Assembly: GCA_945897365.1 (NCBI GenBank) | Contig: CAMDFD010000017.1 | Span: forward strand, 1 to 64,000 | Direction: 5' to 3' | DNA: 64,000 nucleotides | Source: Bordetella parapertussis | GTDB taxonomy: Bacteria > Pseudomonadota > Gammaproteobacteria > Burkholderiales > Burkholderiaceae_B | Shown: positions 16,679 through 25,263 of the stretch, piece by piece | How the letters are laid out: every line of letters starts with the position of its first letter | Numbering within the stretch: position 1 is the first letter of the stretch | The notes under the pieces: model-generated | The model's input: only the letters and a program-made list of their open reading frames with translations | Told to the model about the DNA's origin: nothing | Databases searched by the model: none | Made by a program: the position numbers and the translations under genes

Positions 16679-17533
16679 TTAGGCTAGATCAGCAATTGAT
16701 TTTTTTCTGATTTCTTCAAACTTTAACGCCAGAGCATGAGGACTGACGAATTTTATGTGTTTTAAAAAGGCAAGACGACCTTCAGTGCTTTTTACGATAT
16801 CGGAATTCGATGGACTAATATTTTTAAGCTCCTCTGCTAGGCGAGCACTAAGTTTCAGACCTTTGGTTGGAAGAGAACTAGAAAATAAATCAGCCTCTAC
16901 TAATAGCATCGCTAATTTACTTTCATGATCATTCACTCGATTAGCTAAATTTTTATGAAGTTGTAAATAATCATCTGGATGGGTCGCTAATATCCAAGGC
17001 GTCAATCTATCAATAATAGATTTTTTTAAATCGTCATTTAAATTTTCTCTTGTTAAAAAAAGCTCAAGCATGCGAAGACTATTTTTTTCGATCTCCAGCG
17101 GAGTCTTATTAATCAGTCCTGGATGATAAAAGTCGTGTGCGATCGCAGCCAATAATAATAACCATTTCTCCTCAGTGGAGCATATCCATGTATTTGAATC
17201 ACTGTTTAGAGTTAAGTTTTCTTCTTGCATGAGTAAGCAAGAAATAACTAAACAAACATCTTTAAAATGTAGTCTTGAATGATAGGCAGGTTCAACCTGA
17301 ATCTTTGCAAGAGAATCAATTTCCTTTGCTAAATCTAAGCAAAGGGTCTTGTACGGATTGTTATGATAGTCGAGAGATCTCCAAAATGGAGAATTCAAAA
17401 TTTCGGCTATAACCAAAAAAAAACTTTCGTCGTTCAAGTCTGTGTCATCAAGGATTTCTTCAAATTCATTGAAAGATATTAATGATTTCCCTGGTGTTAA
17501 TAGACTGTCAATCATTAAGGCTGATTTTCTCAT
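16679..17533 (-). CDS. PDEase_I-type (HD-superfamily) cyclic nucleotide phosphodiesterase
   Basis: A 284-residue protein carrying, in order, the metal-site motifs of class I cyclic nucleotide phosphodiesterases. These are YHSRLHFKDV (eukaryotic 'YHN..HA.DV'), AAIAHDFYHPG ('HD..HPG'), ILATHPDDYLQLH ('ILATD....H') and VEADLF (metal Asp). The conserved Asn of YHN is Ser, and the substrate-gripping Gln near the C-terminus cannot be placed. It should hydrolyse cAMP or cGMP made by the divergent cyclase gene. I start at ATG 17533; a TTG at 17542 sits too close to AAAGAG. AT-rich. Class I enzymes are uncommon in bacteria compared with class III. Confidence 0.75.
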   Translation of the reverse strand: MRKSALMIDSLLTPGKSLISFNEFEEILDDTDLNDESFFLVIAEILNSPFWRSLDYHNNPYKTLCLDLAKEIDSLAKIQVEPAYHSRLHFKDVCLVISCLLMQEENLTLNSDSNTWICSTEEKWLLLLAAIAHDFYHPGLINKTPLEIEKNSLRMLELFLTRENLNDDLKKSIIDRLTPWILATHPDDYLQLHKNLANRVNDHESKLAMLLVEADLFSSSLPTKGLKLSARLAEELKNISPSNSDIVKSTEGRLAFLKHIKFVSPHALALKFEEIRKKSIADLA

Positions 17534-17871
17534 ATGGTTCAAGACTCTTTGTCGCAGTCATTCCCGAATATATAATTTTTCTTGAGGTTTTGTTCATTCC
17601 ATTTTATTATATATCGTATCGAGAAGATTTGTTTTCTTTAATTTAAATTTATTCTGCATAAGTCGATCGACTGGAGTTATTTGCGATTACTGGCCATCAC
17701 ACCACAGACGCAAATAAGATGATCATAAAAAATCTGACGTAATTATTAGTTTGTTCAAATCTTAGTTGCACTGCAGCAATTGAGCGCTTCTAGGTGCTAA
17801 TCAAGGCGCAAAAGACTATCAAAGTCATCTCAACGCTACAATGGCAAAAAAGTCACCTGGTGATATTCAAC
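17534..17871. promoter_or_regulatory. Divergent intergenic region between phosphodiesterase and cyclase
   Basis: About 340 AT-rich bases separate the divergently read eraser and writer genes, so both promoters should lie here. I could not assign -35/-10 boxes with confidence and see no clear CRP-type palindrome. An in-frame GTG at 17794 would extend the cyclase into this stretch. Confidence 0.4.
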
Positions 17872-19770
17872 ATGCTAAAAAGACGTTTCAGGTTAAGGCC
17901 GAGTATGGTTATGCTCTTTACGGGTCTGGCCTTACCGTTTCTCGCAGCGATTATTGCACTGACCTTTGTAACGACCAATAAAGCCGTCATAACAACCTCT
18001 AAAGATATTGTTGATAGGTTTAATAATCAAATTGTGAGAGAGGTCCAGTTTACGCTTGACCCAGCGATCTCTTTAACTCGAAGCGTAGCAACTTTGGCCG
18101 AACGAGACCCCGAGTTTTTTAGAGGCGACAATGCCTGGTATCAATTGCATACCCATCTTCTTCAGTCGTCTGAGTTTTTGAGTTCATACATCGGGTTTGA
18201 GGACCAATCGTTCCGAGCCGTCTACCATGCCAAAGAAGGTATTAATTTCTTTAATAAACCAACTCCAAAACAAGCCAAATTTGCTTTTATTGAACTCAAC
18301 AATGCATCGCAAAAAAATTCTATAAGAGATGTTTTCTTTAAAGATGCTAACGATCAATTCATTGAGCGGGTTAGCGTAGAAACAAGCTATAACCCAACAA
18401 TACGCCCCTGGTACCAAGCTGCACTTCAACAAAAAAAATCAATTATTTATGGTCCCATTCTGGATGCAATTACAGGGCATATTGAACTGACTTTTTCAAC
18501 GCCCGTTATCGTGAATGACCGCGTAACAGCGGTTGCTTCGATAGATATGTCACTAGATTCCATTCAAGATTTTTTAAATAGCAACCGCATTAGCAAAAAT
18601 GCGATAAGTCTCATACTTGACTCACAGAACAGGGTAGTTGTTTCATCAGAGCCGCAAAAGCAAGGTAGCGGTCAAGCACAGGGTATCGGTCAAGTCAGTG
18701 ATTTGGCGAGTGATCTACCCAAACGAGCCTTACTTTCACTCCCCTCAAGTCAATACCTTGGCGCATTTCGTTTTAAAAATGATGATGGCAGCATAAATTA
18801 CATGGCCAGCATGAGTAAGATCAATCTCAAGGCACCCGTAGATTGGCGAGTTTTAAGCATTGCGCCAGCACAAGATTTTTTAACGGATATTTCCGATAAC
18901 AATCGTTTTATTGCAGTGATTGGTGTGTTGGCACTTTTAGCTCAGTTGCTTGTCATCTATTTTATGTCTGTGCGTATCGCTCGGCCACTTGAACAGCTGG
19001 CCCTTCAAGTTGATAATATCGAACAGCTCAAAGTGTCAGAAGGGGTGGCATTACCGCATTCATTCTTTTACGAAATTGATCGATTAACCAAATCGATAGA
19101 CAAGATGCGTAAGGCGATAGCCGCTTTCGCCGTCTTTGTACCCGTAGATCTTGTACGCGGTCTGCTCAAGTCGGAGCAGAAGCTTGAATTGGGTGGGCAC
19201 AGTCGGTTTCTGACCATTATGTTCTGTGATCTAGAAGGGTTCTCAACTCTGAGCGAAAACAGCCCATCCCAAACACTTTTGCTTCGTGTTTCTAGGTATC
19301 TAGAAGTCGCAACACGCTCCATCAATGAAGAAATGGGTACCGTAGATAAATTTATTGGCGATGGTGTCATGGCATTTTGGGGTGCCCCCAACACCCTTGA
19401 AGATCATGCTTTCAGAGCCTGCGCTGCCGCACTTAAGATTCAAGCGAGAATGGACTTGATTAACCAAGAGTGGAAGGATCAAGGTCTACTCCCATTAAAA
19501 GTTCGAATTGGTATTCATTCTGATGTCGTGCTTGTCGGTAATATTGGCTCACACGAGCGCATGTCTTATACAGTGATGGGTGATGGCGTCAACGTGGCAG
19601 CGCGTTTAGAAGGTGTAAACAAGGATCTTGGAACTCGTATTTGCGTCAGTAAAGCAGTCGTCAGAGAGGCTGGAGAAAGGCTAAACCTGCGCAAGCTTGA
19701 AGATGTGACTGTTAAGGGTCGAAAATCAATTGTCGAAGTTTATGAACTGTTGGGTGTTGACGCCGGTTGA
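17872..19770 (+). CDS. Class III adenylate cyclase with periplasmic Cache sensor and HAMP
   Basis: About 632 residues. A first membrane helix (about 12-36) leads into a periplasmic double-Cache region with NPTIRPWYQAALQQ and AVASIDMSLDSI. A second helix (FIAVIGVLALLAQLLVIYF, about 346-366) follows, then a HAMP linker, then the catalytic domain. FCDLEGFS and IGDGVMAFWG carry the two metal Asp residues, DKFIGDG gives the Lys, and YTVMGDGVNVAARLE the Thr/Asp region typical of ATP-specific enzymes. It should make cAMP in response to a periplasmic ligand. ATG 17872 has GGTGA upstream; GTG 17794 is an alternative adding 26 residues. It is divergent from the phosphodiesterase. Confidence 0.9.
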   Translation: MLKRRFRLRPSMVMLFTGLALPFLAAIIALTFVTTNKAVITTSKDIVDRFNNQIVREVQFTLDPAISLTRSVATLAERDPEFFRGDNAWYQLHTHLLQSSEFLSSYIGFEDQSFRAVYHAKEGINFFNKPTPKQAKFAFIELNNASQKNSIRDVFFKDANDQFIERVSVETSYNPTIRPWYQAALQQKKSIIYGPILDAITGHIELTFSTPVIVNDRVTAVASIDMSLDSIQDFLNSNRISKNAISLILDSQNRVVVSSEPQKQGSGQAQGIGQVSDLASDLPKRALLSLPSSQYLGAFRFKNDDGSINYMASMSKINLKAPVDWRVLSIAPAQDFLTDISDNNRFIAVIGVLALLAQLLVIYFMSVRIARPLEQLALQVDNIEQLKVSEGVALPHSFFYEIDRLTKSIDKMRKAIAAFAVFVPVDLVRGLLKSEQKLELGGHSRFLTIMFCDLEGFSTLSENSPSQTLLLRVSRYLEVATRSINEEMGTVDKFIGDGVMAFWGAPNTLEDHAFRACAAALKIQARMDLINQEWKDQGLLPLKVRIGIHSDVVLVGNIGSHERMSYTVMGDGVNVAARLEGVNKDLGTRICVSKAVVREAGERLNLRKLEDVTVKGRKSIVEVYELLGVDAG

Positions 19771-19929
19771 AAACCACGGCAACCAGTGCTCAAAGTTGCT
19801 TAAGTGTAATGTCTTTCATCGAGTAAATAAATTCATTGAAATTATTCGCTTGACCGACCTATATCTGGAGTCTACAGTTTCAGTAAGGGTTTATTTTCTT
19901 CATAAAAAACATAATCTAGAGACATAACA

Positions 19930-20901
19930 ATGTTCAACATTAAGAGAGGTCTTGTTTCAGGGCTCATCGCTGCCACTTGTCTGATCTCGTCTGGCGCTCA
20001 CGCTGCGGACCGTTACCCGGATAAGCATGTCAAGCTAGTTGTGCCCTATCCGGCAGGTGGCACCACTGACCTCATCGCGCGCTTATATGCAGAGCGGCTG
20101 TCGGCAGAACTCAAGCAGCCTGTCATTATCGAGAATAAAGGTGGGGCAGCGACCAACATCGGGTCAGGCACTGTTGCTCAGGCGAGTCCTGATGGGTACA
20201 CACTGTTGTTTGGTACCCTTGGACCTTTCCTTAACACCATTCTTGGGCCTAAACCAACATTTGATCCGTTCACCCAATTAAAACCGGTGGCCTCGATCGT
20301 ACGAATGCCTTTTATTCTGGCAGCCAATCCTGCAGCTCCGTTTTCGGATGTCTCTAAGATGCTCGAGATGACTCGCAAAGATCCGGGCAAGTACACGGTC
20401 GCGAGCGCGCAGCTTCAGAACTACGTTACGCTCATGACCAGTCAGGCCGATTTTAAGATTCTTCATGTGCCTTACAAAGGCGGTGGTGAGGCAGCCAATG
20501 GCGCGATCGGAGGTCAGGTGGATATGGTCTTCGCGCTAGCGCCACTGCTCAAATCTCTTGTAGAGTCGGGTTCGCTCAAGGCGATCGGTCTGACTTCGAA
20601 AGGTCGTCTTGCTGCGATGCCAGATGTAGGCACTTTTGTGGAAGCCGGTTCCGAGTTTGAGCTGTCCTCTTTGTTCTCGCTCTTTGCCCCTGCAGGCACA
20701 CCAGCTGACATCGTCAAAAAGCTCAGCGCGGCGACCAAGATCGCGGTTTCGAATCCTGACTTTGCCGAGCGAGTCTCAAAACTTGGTGCTCAGGCAGACT
20801 GGTCCGACGGTCCAGCTACGAATCAGGAGATCGATGCCTCGATCGATATGTGGAAGCAGCTTGTTAAGAAAATTCCTTCCCTGGTCAGAAAGGGTAGCTA
20901 A
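19930..20901 (+). CDS. Bug/TctC-family periplasmic solute receptor
   Basis: A 323-residue secreted receptor with a signal peptide ending AHA before ADRYPDKHVKLVVPYPAGG. The PYPAGGTTDLIAR and GQVDMVFALAPLL segments are standard for the tripartite-tricarboxylate (Bug) family. These proteins bind carboxylates, amino acids or aromatic acids for uptake or sensing. No TctA/TctB membrane partners are nearby, which is common for Bug genes in Burkholderiales. The TauD-like gene follows after 46 bases, so the ligand may be the dioxygenase substrate. Confidence 0.9.
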   Translation: MFNIKRGLVSGLIAATCLISSGAHAADRYPDKHVKLVVPYPAGGTTDLIARLYAERLSAELKQPVIIENKGGAATNIGSGTVAQASPDGYTLLFGTLGPFLNTILGPKPTFDPFTQLKPVASIVRMPFILAANPAAPFSDVSKMLEMTRKDPGKYTVASAQLQNYVTLMTSQADFKILHVPYKGGGEAANGAIGGQVDMVFALAPLLKSLVESGSLKAIGLTSKGRLAAMPDVGTFVEAGSEFELSSLFSLFAPAGTPADIVKKLSAATKIAVSNPDFAERVSKLGAQADWSDGPATNQEIDASIDMWKQLVKKIPSLVRKGS

Positions 20902-20947
20902 GCGCATCGGGTTTAAACCATTCAATTTAAAAGAACTGGAGACATGC

Positions 20948-21964
20948 ATGATGAATGAAATCTTAACGGGTTTACAGGCCTGGAAAGTAACGGATTTTAA
21001 GGACGAGAGCGAGTGGATGTGCGTATTCACGGACGACGAAATCCGCGAGATCAATGCGATTGCACAGAAGCCCGAAGTCCCTTTCCCAGAGTTGCTACAG
21101 ATGACCAAGGATGACTTCCATCTTCCCGCAATCTCGGCAAAGTTCAATGACATTCGAGAGCATCTCGAGGGCGGCAGAGGGTTTGCAGTTTTACGAGGTG
21201 TTCCGGTACAGAACTATTCGCTTGCCCAGGCCAGAATGGTTTTCTGGGCATTATCTGTGCACATGGGTACGCCTCAGTCACAAGACAAGGCAGGAAGCCT
21301 GCTTCATGATGTGACCAACACTGGTCAACAGGTAGCAACTGCTGGAGAGGTTCGCGGCTTTCAGACCGACGATGAGCTGTCGTTTCACAACGATGGGGGT
21401 GATGCGTTCATGTTGCTTTGCCTTCGGACAGCTGAGCATGGAGGGGTGAGCAAGCTGGTTAGCGTGGCCACTATTTTTAACGAGATTCTGCGAACTCGCC
21501 CCGATATGATCGATGTGTTGCAGCAACCCTTTCACTTTGATACCCGGGAGCAGCACCCGCTGGGGTTCAAGATTCAGAGCATCCCTATCATGAACGTGCA
21601 TGACGCAAAGGTGAGTGCGTTGTACAAGCGGCGTTACATCAACACCGCGCAGCGTTTTGACGATGTTCCCCGTTTGACTGAGGAGCAGGTGCAGGCGTTG
21701 GATCTTTTTGAGAGCATTTGCAGAGACCCACAGGTGCAGCTGAGCTTTAGTATGCAGGCAGGTGACATTCAGATGGGGAACAACTACGGCATTTTGCATT
21801 CGAGAACGAAATACCAGGATTACGCAGATCCTGCCCCCAAGCGACACTTACTGCGCACTTGGCTGACGCTGCCCAATGGACGTATGCTGCCTCAGGTTTT
21901 TGAGGAAACCCGAGAATTCCGCATATCTTACCTTTCCCGACAGCAAAGCGCACATGCGGAGTGA
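20948..21964 (+). CDS. TauD/TfdA-family Fe(II)/2-oxoglutarate dioxygenase (copy 1)
   Basis: A 338-residue non-heme iron dioxygenase. The facial triad is visible as the HxD in LSFHNDGGD (near residue 147) and the distal His in NYGILHSRTKYQD; RHLLRTWL supplies the Arg that holds 2-oxoglutarate. The start is ATG 20948 (or 20951), with GGAG seven bases upstream; the frame is open further back only inside the Bug gene. Such enzymes hydroxylate taurine, sulfonates, herbicides or betaines. Co-transcribed with the upstream Bug receptor. The substrate is unknown; a similar pair faces it at 22064-24154. Confidence 0.85.
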   Translation: MMNEILTGLQAWKVTDFKDESEWMCVFTDDEIREINAIAQKPEVPFPELLQMTKDDFHLPAISAKFNDIREHLEGGRGFAVLRGVPVQNYSLAQARMVFWALSVHMGTPQSQDKAGSLLHDVTNTGQQVATAGEVRGFQTDDELSFHNDGGDAFMLLCLRTAEHGGVSKLVSVATIFNEILRTRPDMIDVLQQPFHFDTREQHPLGFKIQSIPIMNVHDAKVSALYKRRYINTAQRFDDVPRLTEEQVQALDLFESICRDPQVQLSFSMQAGDIQMGNNYGILHSRTKYQDYADPAPKRHLLRTWLTLPNGRMLPQVFEETREFRISYLSRQQSAHAE

Positions 21965-22063
21965 GCATGAGCTCGATCCATCGATTAAGCTTATACCGGC
22001 AGAATTGCAACAGTGCAGAGATTCATCACTATCTACTAATGAAATTGGTAGCAACAAGTTAAA

Positions 22064-23017
22064 CTATTGTGGAACGTGTCCAATATTTTTCAGAAAACGT
22101 TGACCCCGTTTCTTTTCTTCCCCGAGAAAGATCACAAACTCTCCCGTGGGTTGGTAGGCTGGTTCGGCGCCAACGTCACGGATTCGTTTTTGCACGGCTG
22201 GATCCTTAAGTGCTTTTTGTGCAGCGTCAGCCAGTGTTTGAAGAACAGGTGCGGGCGTGCCAGCGGGCGCGTGTAGACCGAACCAACTCTCGGACGTGGC
22301 CTCGGGAAACCCCAGTTCAGCAACCGTTTGGATGTTGGGTGCCAGCGGTGAGCGTTTCTCGCCGGTGTTGGCCAGGGCCACTAGCGAACCTTGCTCGACT
22401 TGCTGAATCACCACACTCAGGGGCGATACCGATAACGCCAGACGCCCTGCAATGAGGTCGGTCATGAATGTGGTGCCGCCCTTGTAACCCACGTCTAGAA
22501 GATCAATACCAGCAGCATGAGAGAAGTTTTCTCGGCCCATCGCTTGGGAAGATCCCAGACCGGTGACTGGTGTGGGCAACTCACCAGGTTTGGACTTCGC
22601 CAAATCAATCAATTCCTTCAGGTTGTTAACGCCTAACTTGCTCGACACCACGATCAAATTCGGTGAAGTGCCTGTTCTGACAATCGGAGTTAAGTCATCA
22701 CTTTGCCAGCCAGGGGCTTTGTAGATCAAAGGATTTAAGGCTGTTGCGCTTGAGCTCGCCAGTAACGTGTAACCGTTTTTGGCAGCGATTGCCACTTCTC
22801 TATGCGCGATGTTCGCGCCACCACCTGGGCGGTTAACGACCACAATCGCTTGTCTCAGGGTTTGCGACATATGCTCAGTGATGATGCGCGCATGGGAATC
22901 AACCGCACCTCCCGAGCCATAAGGCACCAAAACATGAATGGTTTTTTCAGGATAGGCTGCCGCAATCATGGGGCTTAGACAGACGACTGTAGCCAAAAGA
23001 CGAATCAGTGCTTTCAT
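22064..23017 (-). CDS. Bug/TctC-family periplasmic solute receptor
   Basis: A 317-residue receptor with signal peptide ending AAA before YPEKTIHVLVPYGSGGAVDSHARII, the family start. VVVNRPGGGANIAHREV and DLIAGRLALSVSPL match the ligand-domain loops. It lies 60 bases after the second TauD-like gene and on the same strand, so SDR, TauD and Bug form one likely transcript. It converges on the first Bug+TauD pair with about 100 bases between stops. Confidence 0.88.
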   Translation of the reverse strand: MKALIRLLATVVCLSPMIAAAYPEKTIHVLVPYGSGGAVDSHARIITEHMSQTLRQAIVVVNRPGGGANIAHREVAIAAKNGYTLLASSSATALNPLIYKAPGWQSDDLTPIVRTGTSPNLIVVSSKLGVNNLKELIDLAKSKPGELPTPVTGLGSSQAMGRENFSHAAGIDLLDVGYKGGTTFMTDLIAGRLALSVSPLSVVIQQVEQGSLVALANTGEKRSPLAPNIQTVAELGFPEATSESWFGLHAPAGTPAPVLQTLADAAQKALKDPAVQKRIRDVGAEPAYQPTGEFVIFLGEEKKRGQRFLKNIGHVPQ

Positions 23018-23077
23018 GTTTCAATCCTAATATCGGTTAAAAGACAACGTGAAATCAAATCAACCCAACACCTTGAC

Positions 23078-24154
23078 TCAGTTGGGATTGAGTTCAGCCA
23101 CAAACTCAACTCCTGGCACACAGATGCCATTGGGCCGGCCACGGTCAGTCAGCCCCAAGCGGCCAAACATGGCCGCAGGCAGGGCGGGTCCATCATCACA
23201 GGCCAGCCACAGCCGCAATAAATGTCGTCGCCGGTCGAGCTCTGGCCAGTCTTCGTAGGCCGTTCGCGAGTGGAAAATACTGTGGTTAGAGACCAATTGG
23301 ATGTCACCAGGCTCAAGCACCATGTCAAGGTGAATGGCTGGGTCTGCTGCGAGCGCGTCAAGGTAATCAAGCGCCTCAATTTGCTCGGGGGCTAGCCTAG
23401 GGACCTCGGGCATGTCTTGAGCCTTTTTGATGGCGCTTCTTACGTATGACGAAATGACACGATCATCAAGAGGCGCAAAAATAGGATTTGCACCCCATGC
23501 TTGCATGTTGCCGGGTATTTCACCCCAGCGGGTCCGGTTGAACGCCTGCATCAAAAGGCGAGCATGGTCTGGGCGGCGCTTGACCAACTCATTCCAAAGC
23601 GTGGTTGAGCTAACAATCGAAGACAAGCCTCCTGATTTTGCGGTGCGCAAGCACAATAGCCCCACTAGATCTGACGAATCGGTGTGGTATCCCAATCTTG
23701 CCGAGGTTTGATAACCGCGCACTTCAGGGTCGGCGTAATTCACGCCTAGATTGGCCACATGCCCCAGCACATGACCTTTGCCGTTTTGTGAAACTGGCAC
23801 GCCAAGTTGTAAACCAATGGCCCAATAAGCAAGTGCTGCTTGCTTGATGGTGTAGCGATCGACAGCAATACCCTTAAAAACAAAGAATCCCGTGCCATTG
23901 AGTAACTCCTCTCTGACCGCATGGAGTCGTTTCTCAAGACTTGGCAGGGCAAGTTCGTCCTTTGTGAGCGCCAAAATGTCTTTACCGGTCGCGTCAGCGC
24001 GGTGCACACAGTCATCGATTTCGTTCAATTCCTGTGGCGAAAAGTGATGAATCCAGCCCCCTTTTTTTTGCATATCAGGGCCGTACCAAGCTTGCCTGTT
24101 TGCGTACACAGGTAAGTCAGATTTAACAACGGTTGCAGCGTCTGCCTCTTTCAT
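23078..24154 (-). CDS. TauD/TfdA-family Fe(II)/2-oxoglutarate dioxygenase (copy 2)
   Basis: A 358-residue enzyme related to copy 1. The HxD lies in LGYHTDSSD, the distal His in NHSIFHSRTAYEDW, and RRHLLRLWL binds 2-oxoglutarate. GAGGAG seven bases upstream fixes the start at ATG 24154; an open frame to 24241 adds no conserved sequence. It follows the SDR gene by about 100 bases and precedes a Bug receptor. An SDR could oxidise the alcohol the dioxygenase makes. Substrate unknown. Confidence 0.85.
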   Translation of the reverse strand: MKEADAATVVKSDLPVYANRQAWYGPDMQKKGGWIHHFSPQELNEIDDCVHRADATGKDILALTKDELALPSLEKRLHAVREELLNGTGFFVFKGIAVDRYTIKQAALAYWAIGLQLGVPVSQNGKGHVLGHVANLGVNYADPEVRGYQTSARLGYHTDSSDLVGLLCLRTAKSGGLSSIVSSTTLWNELVKRRPDHARLLMQAFNRTRWGEIPGNMQAWGANPIFAPLDDRVISSYVRSAIKKAQDMPEVPRLAPEQIEALDYLDALAADPAIHLDMVLEPGDIQLVSNHSIFHSRTAYEDWPELDRRRHLLRLWLACDDGPALPAAMFGRLGLTDRGRPNGICVPGVEFVAELNPN

Positions 24155-24253
24155 TGCATGTCTCCTCGTGCGTTGGATTTGGTCCTTCACCTGTGGTATT
24201 TTTCCTTCCGTGGTGAGTCGGTCAAGCTTCAGTGTTAACACATACCCGAGCGT

Positions 24254-25057
24254 TCAGCGACTCATCGCCTGAACGCTCGGATATGAACGATTCCAAGTGG
24301 GACTGATGAGGATTTCGTTAACGCAAACAGATGGCGGCATTTGGGCCACGAACAGCACCGCTTGGGCAACTTGTTCGGGCTGCAGCATTTTGGCCAACTC
24401 CTCAGGGCTTGGCGGCACGGCCCTAGATTGCATAATGGGTGTTGCCACTTCACCAGGCAAAATGGTACAGGCACGAATGCCATTGACACACTCTTCCATG
24501 TTTAATGATTGAGAAGTGGCCACCAATGCGTGTTTGGCCCCGGTATAAGCGGGGCCAGTCAGGCCAGACACATACCGCCCTGCCCAAGAGGCAACGTTAA
24601 TAATAAGACCGTTTTTCTTGGCTCGCATGCCAGGGAGAACCGCCAACATGCAGTACATACTGCCATTTAAATTGATCGCTACGACACGATCAAAAGCCTC
24701 AGTATCCAGTGTGGCCCATGAACGATTGGGGACGTTGATGCCAGCTGAGTTCACCAAAATATCGATTGCTCCATATTTATCTGCGATCGCAGTGGCCACG
24801 GCTTGTACTGCTTCTTTGTCTGAAACATCAACGGCCATCCCGGAAATGTCAACGCTAGGGTGATCAGCAGTGTTTGTGGCGGTGGTTGTGGCAATAGTGG
24901 CCGCAATAGTGGCATTGATTGACTCAATGCGACGCCCCGAGATAATCACCCGTGCACCAGCACGCGCGAGTCCGATGGCGCAATGCTGCCCGATACCACT
25001 TGAGCCTCCGGTCACCCAAGCCACTTTGCCGGACAAAGGCAGATTCGATTGGTTCAT
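24254..25057 (-). CDS. Classical SDR oxidoreductase
   Basis: A 267-residue short-chain dehydrogenase. VAWVTGGSSGIGQ binds NAD(P), NSAGINVP follows strand 4, and YTGAKHALVAT gives a complete YxxxK. The start at ATG 25057 overlaps the stop of an upstream gene scar as ATGA, showing it was once translationally coupled to a gene now lost. A longer open frame to 25132 runs through that scar and is not likely translated. It probably acts with the downstream TauD-like enzyme. Confidence 0.85.
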   Translation of the reverse strand: MNQSNLPLSGKVAWVTGGSSGIGQHCAIGLARAGARVIISGRRIESINATIAATIATTTATNTADHPSVDISGMAVDVSDKEAVQAVATAIADKYGAIDILVNSAGINVPNRSWATLDTEAFDRVVAINLNGSMYCMLAVLPGMRAKKNGLIINVASWAGRYVSGLTGPAYTGAKHALVATSQSLNMEECVNGIRACTILPGEVATPIMQSRAVPPSPEELAKMLQPEQVAQAVLFVAQMPPSVCVNEILISPTWNRSYPSVQAMSR

Positions 25058-25195
25058 GCGTATGCGTCTGCCATGTAGCCGCCGGCGTTTTCTATGCGGT
25101 AATCGATTTGATGGATACCGATTTGAGCGCATGCCAAATGAAGCAAACTTGGCAAGCTCTGGCCCAATAACAAATCAATACCGTGGCGTACTCAT
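25054..25195 (-). pseudogene. Gene scar: start and C-terminal tail of a lost gene
   Basis: AGGAG at 25201-25205 (minus) precedes ATG 25195, which reads MSTPR and then hits a stop after one more codon. In another frame the following DNA is open and protein-like, containing LGQSLPSLLHLACAQ and IDYRIENAGGYMADAYA, and ends in a TGA overlapping the SDR start. The simplest reading is an internal deletion that joined the first codons of a gene to its last 42 or so out of frame. I do not recognise the family from this tail. Confidence 0.5.
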
Positions 25196-25263
25196 GGCAT
25201 CTCCTTTGATCCCATACTAGCACTAAAAATGGGCTACACCTTCATACAACTATTGATACAAAA

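Noticed and set aside
20636..20947. Upstream extension of the first TauD-like frame
   Set aside because: The frame is open here only because it overlaps the Bug gene in another frame; GGAG at 20938-20941 and the family start at 20948 fix the true beginning.
19930..25057. Calling the TauD-like genes taurine dioxygenase (tauD)
   Set aside because: The triad shows the family only; substrate-defining residues cannot be judged and the operons lack tauABC, so no symbol is given.
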